From positions 5,518,001-5,582,000 of the forward strand of contig NZ_CP151650.1 in assembly GCF_038397775.1 (NCBI RefSeq): a stretch of DNA of 64,000 nucleotides, written 5' to 3'. The DNA is from Pseudomonas sp. RC10. Lineage in GTDB: Bacteria; Pseudomonadota; Gammaproteobacteria; Pseudomonadales; Pseudomonadaceae. The notes below the pieces were generated by a model. That model saw nothing but the letters and a program-made list of their open reading frames with translations. It was not told the DNA's origin and did not search any database. Shown piece by piece: positions 59,968 through 64,000 of the stretch. The position numbers and the translations under genes are program-made. Within the stretch, counting starts at the first letter, position 1. Each line of letters opens with the position of its first letter.

Positions 59968-60062
59968 ATTCAGCCCTAGGGGCCCGGAGCGAGGTCATGC
60001 ACAGGCATAGTCACCAGACGGCGTGTGCAGCGGAGAACCGCCCGCACCGCCGATGCAACCGG

Positions 60063-60101
60063 GTCACTGCCTGATGGTGCGATGCAAGATCAGGCAGTGA
60101 C
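60063..60101 (-). terminator. Stem-loop downstream of guaA
   Basis: GTCACTGCCTGAT and ATCAGGCAGTGAC are perfect 13-base arms around a 13-base loop, ending ten bases from the guaA stop. There is no T tract on the minus strand, so it may need Rho or only protect the 3' end. Confidence 0.55.
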
Positions 60102-60110
60102 GAGGCGGGT

Positions 60111-61688
60111 TTACTCCCACTCAATCGTCGCAGGCGGCTTGCTCGACACGTCGTAGGTCACGCGGGAGATGCCTTCGATTTCGTTGATGATGCGCCCGCT
60201 GACGGTCTCCAGCAGTTCGTAAGGCAGGTGCGCCCAACGTGCAGTCATGAAGTCGATGGTCTCGACGGCGCGCAGGGCGACGACCCAGGCGTAACGACGG
60301 CCGTCGCCGACCACGCCCACGGATTTCACGGGCTGGAACACGACGAAGGCCTGGCTGACTTTGTGGTACCAGTCGGCCTTGCGCAGTTCTTCGATGAAGA
60401 TGTGGTCGGCGCGACGCAGGAGGTCGGCGTATTCCTTTTTCACTTCACCGAGGATGCGTACGCCCAAGCCTGGGCCCGGGAACGGGTGACGGTAGACCAT
60501 GTCGTACGGCAGGCCCAGTTCCAGACCCAGACGACGGACTTCGTCCTTGAACAGTTCGCGCAGTGGCTCGACCAGTTTCAGGTTCATCTCTTCCGGGAGG
60601 CCGCCCACATTGTGGTGCGACTTGATGACGTGTGCCTTGCCGCTCTTGGCGCCAGCGGACTCGATCACGTCAGGGTAGATGGTGCCCTGAGCCAGGTACT
60701 TGATGTTGTGCAGCTTGTTGGACTCGGCATCGAACACGTCGATGAAGGTACGGCCAATGATCTTGCGCTTTTTCTCCGGGTCGCTTTCGCCAGCCAGGTT
60801 GTTGAGGAACTGGTCCTCGGCATTGGCGCGGATCACCTTGACGCCCATGTTCTCAGCGAACATAGCCATCACTTGCTCGCCTTCGTGCAGGCGCAGCAGG
60901 CCGTTGTCGACGAACACGCAGGTCAGTTGGTCGCCGATGGCCTTGTGCAGCAGGGCCGCGACCACCGAGGAATCGACACCGCCGGAAAGGCCCAGCAGCA
61001 CGTTGTCGGTACCGACCTGGGCACGAACTTGAGCGATGGCGTCTTCCGCGATCTTCGACGGGGTCCACAGCGCTTCGCAGCCGCAGATGTCGAGGATAAA
61101 GCGCGACAGGATGCGTCCGCCCTGTTTGGTGTGGGTCACTTCGGGGTGGAACTGCACGCCGTAGTAGCCACGGGTGTCATCCGCCATACCGGCAATCGGG
61201 CAGCTCGGGGTGCTGGCCAGAATGTGGAATTCGGACGGCAGCTTGGTGACCTTGTCACCGTGGCTCATCCAGACATCGAGACCCAGCAGGCCGTCGGCGT
61301 CGACGTGATCTTCGATGCCGTCGAGCAGACGGCTCTTGCCGACCACGTCGACACGGGCGTAACCGAATTCACGCAGTTCGGAGCCTTCGACCTTGCCGCC
61401 CAGCTGCTCGGCCATGGTCTGCATGCCGTAGCAGATGCCGAACACCGGAACGCCCAGGTCAAACACGGCTTGCGGGCAGCGCGGGCTGTTGGCTTCGTGC
61501 ACGGACTCGGGGCCACCGGCGAGGATGACGCCTTTCGGTGCGAATTCGCGAATCGCTTCGTCGTCCATGTCGAACGGGTGCAGTTCGCAATACACGCCGA
61601 TCTCACGTACGCGACGGGCGATCAGTTGGGTGTACTGGGAACCGAAGTCCAGGATCAGGATGCGGTGGGCGTGAATGTCGAGGGCCAT
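60111..61688 (-). CDS. guaA: GMP synthase (glutamine-hydrolysing)
   Basis: A 525-residue enzyme converting XMP to GMP. The N-terminal class I amidotransferase has the catalytic Cys in [12 protein letters not shown], the ATP pyrophosphatase domain has [10 protein letters not shown], and the C-terminal dimerisation domain ends PPATIEWE. It follows guaB on the same strand, separated by a repeat-filled 182-base gap. Confidence 0.99.
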   Translation of the reverse strand: MALDIHAHRILILDFGSQYTQLIARRVREIGVYCELHPFDMDDEAIREFAPKGVILAGGPESVHEANSPRCPQAVFDLGVPVFGICYGMQTMAEQLGGKVEGSELREFGYARVDVVGKSRLLDGIEDHVDADGLLGLDVWMSHGDKVTKLPSEFHILASTPSCPIAGMADDTRGYYGVQFHPEVTHTKQGGRILSRFILDICGCEALWTPSKIAEDAIAQVRAQVGTDNVLLGLSGGVDSSVVAALLHKAIGDQLTCVFVDNGLLRLHEGEQVMAMFAENMGVKVIRANAEDQFLNNLAGESDPEKKRKIIGRTFIDVFDAESNKLHNIKYLAQGTIYPDVIESAGAKSGKAHVIKSHHNVGGLPEEMNLKLVEPLRELFKDEVRRLGLELGLPYDMVYRHPFPGPGLGVRILGEVKKEYADLLRRADHIFIEELRKADWYHKVSQAFVVFQPVKSVGVVGDGRRYAWVVALRAVETIDFMTARWAHLPYELLETVSGRIINEIEGISRVTYDVSSKPPATIEWE

Positions 61689-61706
61689 TGGGAGACTCTT
61701 CTAGAG

Positions 61707-61864
61707 CAGCTTCGAGCCTCAAGCTTCAAGCTGCAAGTGGCGCAGCTGCAAGCTTCAGGTCCAAGCCGCAAGATGTAGGGAGACTGCAAGCCGTATGTGG
61801 TGCCTGGCCTTGAAAGCGCTGGCACTACGATCGGCTTGCAGCTTGTAGCTTATAACTTGCCGCC
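61707..61864. repeat. CTTGCAGCTTG-type dispersed repeats between guaB and guaA
   Basis: CAAGCTTCAAGCTGCAAG (about 61720) and AGCTGCAAGCTTCAGG face CTTGCAGCTTGTAGCTTATA (about 61834). Same family as near 1.7 kb and 19.3 kb. Its position inside the guaBA unit could affect coupling of the two genes. Confidence 0.75.
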
Positions 61865-61870
61865 GGGAGG

Positions 61871-63340
61871 CTAGCCGACCCGATAGTTCGGTGCTTCCTT
61901 GGTGATCTGCACGTCGTGGACGTGAGACTCAGCCATGCCAGCACCGGTGATGCGAACGAATTCAGGCTTGGTACGCATTTCCTGAATGTCGGCGCTGCCG
62001 GTGTAGCCCATGGAAGAGCGCAGCCCACCCATCAGTTGATGGATGATCGCGGACAGCGAGCCCTTGTAGGCGACGCGGCCTTCGATGCCTTCCGGGACCA
62101 GTTTCTCGGCGCCTTCGGAGGAGTCCTGGAAGTAACGGTCCGAAGAACCCTGTGCCTGGGACATGGCGCCCAATGAACCCATGCCGCGATACGCCTTGTA
62201 CGAACGGCCCTGGAACAGTTCGATTTCACCCGGTGCTTCTTCAGTACCGGCGAACATCGAACCCATCATCACGCTGTAGGCACCGGCCACGATGGCTTTG
62301 GACAAGTCACCGGAGAAACGGATGCCGCCGTCGGCGATCAGGGGAACGTCTGTGCCTTCCAGTGCAGCAGCCACGTTGGCAACCGCGCTGATTTGCGGAA
62401 CGCCCACGCCTGCAACGATACGGGTGGTGCAGATGGAGCCAGGACCGATACCGACCTTGACGCCGTCAGCGCCAGCTTCGACCAGTGCACGAGCGGCAGC
62501 GCCGGTGGCGATGTTGCCGCCGATGACCTGCACGTCGGGGAAGTTCTGCTTGACCCAGCGAACGCGGTCGATCACGCCTTTGGAGTGACCGTGAGCGGTG
62601 TCGACAACGATGACGTCAACGCCTGCTGCGACCAGCGCGGTGACGCGCTCGCCAGTGTCCTTGCCGGTGCCGACCGCAGCGCCGACGCGCAGACGACCTT
62701 GATCGTCCTTGCTGGCCAGCGGGTAGGCTTTGGATTTCTCGATGTCCTTGACGGTCATCATGCCCTTGAGCGCGAACTTGTCGTCGACGATCAAGACTTT
62801 TTCCAGACGGTGCTTGTGCAGCAGCTCGCGGACTTCGTACTTGTCGGCGCCTTCGTGCACGGTGACCAGACGCTCTTTCGGCGTCATCACTTCGCGGACG
62901 GGCACATCCAGACGATTTTCGAAGCGCACGTCACGGGAGGTCACGATGCCGACGAGCTCGCCGTCGTGCAGGACCGGAACGCCGGAGATGTTGTGCTGAC
63001 GGGTCAGTTCGAACAGGTCACGAACGGTGGCATCTGCCTCGATGGTGATCGGGTCCTTGACCACACCCGCTTCGAACTTCTTGACCTTGCGCACTTCGGC
63101 AGCCTGCTGCTCGACGGTCATGTTCTTGTGGATGATGCCGATGCCGCCTTCCTGAGCCATGGCGATTGCCAGACGGGCTTCAGTGACGGTGTCCATAGCG
63201 GCGGAAACGAGGGGGATGTTCAGTTCGATGCCACGGGTCAATCGGGTTTTCAGACTGACTTCGTTGGGAAGCACCTCGGAATAACCGGGCACAAGGAGAA
63301 TGTCGTCGAATGTAAGGGCTTCTTGGCTGATACGCAGCAT
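61871..63340 (-). CDS. guaB: Inosine-5'-monophosphate dehydrogenase
   Basis: A 489-residue enzyme oxidising IMP to XMP, the rate-limiting step to GMP. TIM barrel with the catalytic Cys in [11 protein letters not shown]; two CBS domains (about residues 95-205) lie within the barrel, where purine nucleotides may regulate it. [13 protein letters not shown] and [14 protein letters not shown] are conserved. Promoter directly upstream; guaA follows. Confidence 0.99.
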   Translation of the reverse strand: MLRISQEALTFDDILLVPGYSEVLPNEVSLKTRLTRGIELNIPLVSAAMDTVTEARLAIAMAQEGGIGIIHKNMTVEQQAAEVRKVKKFEAGVVKDPITIEADATVRDLFELTRQHNISGVPVLHDGELVGIVTSRDVRFENRLDVPVREVMTPKERLVTVHEGADKYEVRELLHKHRLEKVLIVDDKFALKGMMTVKDIEKSKAYPLASKDDQGRLRVGAAVGTGKDTGERVTALVAAGVDVIVVDTAHGHSKGVIDRVRWVKQNFPDVQVIGGNIATGAAARALVEAGADGVKVGIGPGSICTTRIVAGVGVPQISAVANVAAALEGTDVPLIADGGIRFSGDLSKAIVAGAYSVMMGSMFAGTEEAPGEIELFQGRSYKAYRGMGSLGAMSQAQGSSDRYFQDSSEGAEKLVPEGIEGRVAYKGSLSAIIHQLMGGLRSSMGYTGSADIQEMRTKPEFVRITGAGMAESHVHDVQITKEAPNYRVG

Positions 63341-63375
63341 CGCTGGGCTCCCGAGCGGGAAAATGGAAGCGCGCC

Positions 63376-63404
63376 ATTATACCCAGACACCTGCCCTTGC
63401 TCAA
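63376..63404 (-). promoter_or_regulatory. Sigma-70-type promoter of guaB
   Basis: On the minus strand, TTGAGC (63404-63399), a 17-base spacer and perfect TATAAT (63381-63376). The predicted start is about 30 bases before the guaB ATG. Confidence 0.75.
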
Positions 63405-63466
63405 TGTAAAGATCAGTCTATTTGATAATCAGCGTGATCGAGCTGCTCTATCACAGGTTTCTAGTG

Positions 63467-64000
63467 TTATAGCCGGACTTTGACGAAAGACACAGGACGA
63501 TCCAGACGTTCGGCGAACTCTTCCACGAAGCTGGCCTTGAACCCCGCGTCCAGCCAGTTGTTGAAGATGAATCCGAGATTGGAAAAGCCGCACGGGTCGA
63601 GAAACAGGAAGCCATTGATGTCGTCTTCGTGGCGGCATTCCGGGCACATGAAGTTGTCGGTGTGGCCCGGCATCCACTCTTCCAGGCTGTCGAACAATGC
63701 CTCGCCGATTTCGCGCCGACACTCGGGGCATCCGGCTTCCTCTTTAAAGCCGACCTGCGGGGTATAAATGCAGCGTTTGAGCACGATCTCCAGGCCGTTG
63801 ATTGACTGGCCATAAGGCAGCGCATCGGGGTTTTCGACGAAACGCCGCGCACCGGGCGCGATGGCGTAGGCCATGCGGTTGAAACTGCGCCCACAGGTGG
63901 TCAGCGATTCCTCGACCACGCCGAGCTTCACCAGCCAACGCAGGATCGCCCGCGCCTTGGCTTCATGGGCCGGGAAGCTGGAGATTTGCGGGACGATGAT
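63467..64000 (-). CDS. Conserved protein with two CxxC pairs, 5' end beyond the window
   Basis: The reading frame stays open to the window edge (IIVPQISSFPAHEAKARAIL near 64000), so the start lies outside; at least 177 residues are visible. CPEC occurs twice (GCPECRREIG and FMCPECRHEDD), suggesting a zinc-binding knuckle. The C-terminus ends ERLDRPVSFVKVRL. Homologues in Pseudomonas are often labelled as a sugar ABC transporter ATPase, but no Walker motif is visible in this part and I do not support that name. It lies upstream of guaB, with the guaB promoter between them. Confidence 0.7.
   Translation of the reverse strand: MIVPQISSFPAHEAKARAILRWLVKLGVVEESLTTCGRSFNRMAYAIAPGARRFVENPDALPYGQSINGLEIVLKRCIYTPQVGFKEEAGCPECRREIGEALFDSLEEWMPGHTDNFMCPECRHEDDINGFLFLDPCGFSNLGFIFNNWLDAGFKASFVEEFAERLDRPVSFVKVRL

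Noticed and set aside
63341..63466. Purine riboswitch before guaB
   Set aside because: The leader is only about 30 bases after a good promoter and shows no purine-aptamer structure.

Overview
This window is a high-GC chromosomal segment from a fluorescent-type Pseudomonas, most likely the P. fluorescens group. The evidence is gene content and order (rpsP-rimM-trmD-rplS next to ffh and a corE/corB pair; xerD-dsbC-hom-thrC; a cumA-tadA-mltF-purL block; guaBA). It is supported by many paired intergenic REP-type repeats built on GTAGGAGTGAGCTTGCTCGC, which are typical of that group. No rRNA, tRNA, CRISPR array, insertion sequence or prophage was recognised. Nearly all genes look intact.

Layout. 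0.2-7.7 kb: a putrescine-type ABC importer (substrate-binding protein, ATPase, two permeases; YdcSTUV-like) flanked on both sides by paralogous aminobutyraldehyde dehydrogenases (PatD/YdcW-like), which suggests polyamine uptake followed by oxidation towards GABA. 8.0-10.1 kb: a PAS-containing hybrid histidine kinase. 10.3-13.8 kb: an old-yellow-enzyme reductase, recJ and yaeQ on the minus strand. 14.1-17.8 kb: a periplasmic solute-binding-like protein, a DUF3509 protein, and an EvgS/BvgS-like sensor that ends right after its PAS domain with no kinase. 17.9-26.4 kb: a minus-strand housekeeping block (thrC, hom, dsbC, xerD, rplS, trmD, rimM, rpsP, ffh). 26.6-30.3 kb: corE-like and corB-like membrane proteins and an MHS-family transporter. 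30.4-34.6 kb: purT, a DUF1289 protein, a gamma-carbonic-anhydrase-like protein, two Nudix hydrolases and an L,D-transpeptidase-like protein.

35.1-42.3 kb holds a complete N-acetylglucosamine utilisation operon: a GntR regulator, nagA, a SIS-type deaminase, a fused EIIA-HPr-EI phosphotransferase and an EIICB permease with a second, degenerate EIIB domain. 42.3-49.4 kb: a YqfO-like protein, purL, mltF and tadA; tadA is translationally overlapped with a multicopper oxidase that matches CumA.

The most accessory-looking part is 50.9-60.0 kb, lying between cumA and guaA. It contains two tandem paralogous ~975-residue toxin-like proteins. Each has a dermonecrotic-toxin (DUF6543-like) region, a hydrophobic segment, and a C-terminal domain with GESH / YLEH / GNAH motifs recalling the ChaN/TIKI-like domain of Pasteurella multocida toxin. 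A divergent TetR regulator / MFS efflux pump / NAD(P)-dependent oxidoreductase cassette follows. The window ends with guaA, guaB and a partial CxxC-rich conserved protein.

Several long inverted repeats in intergenic DNA are not explained by genes: a nested ~0.6 kb palindrome at 48.3-48.9 kb, a two-layer inverted repeat at 34.77-34.93 kb, and a perfect 22-bp palindrome upstream of the hybrid kinase.
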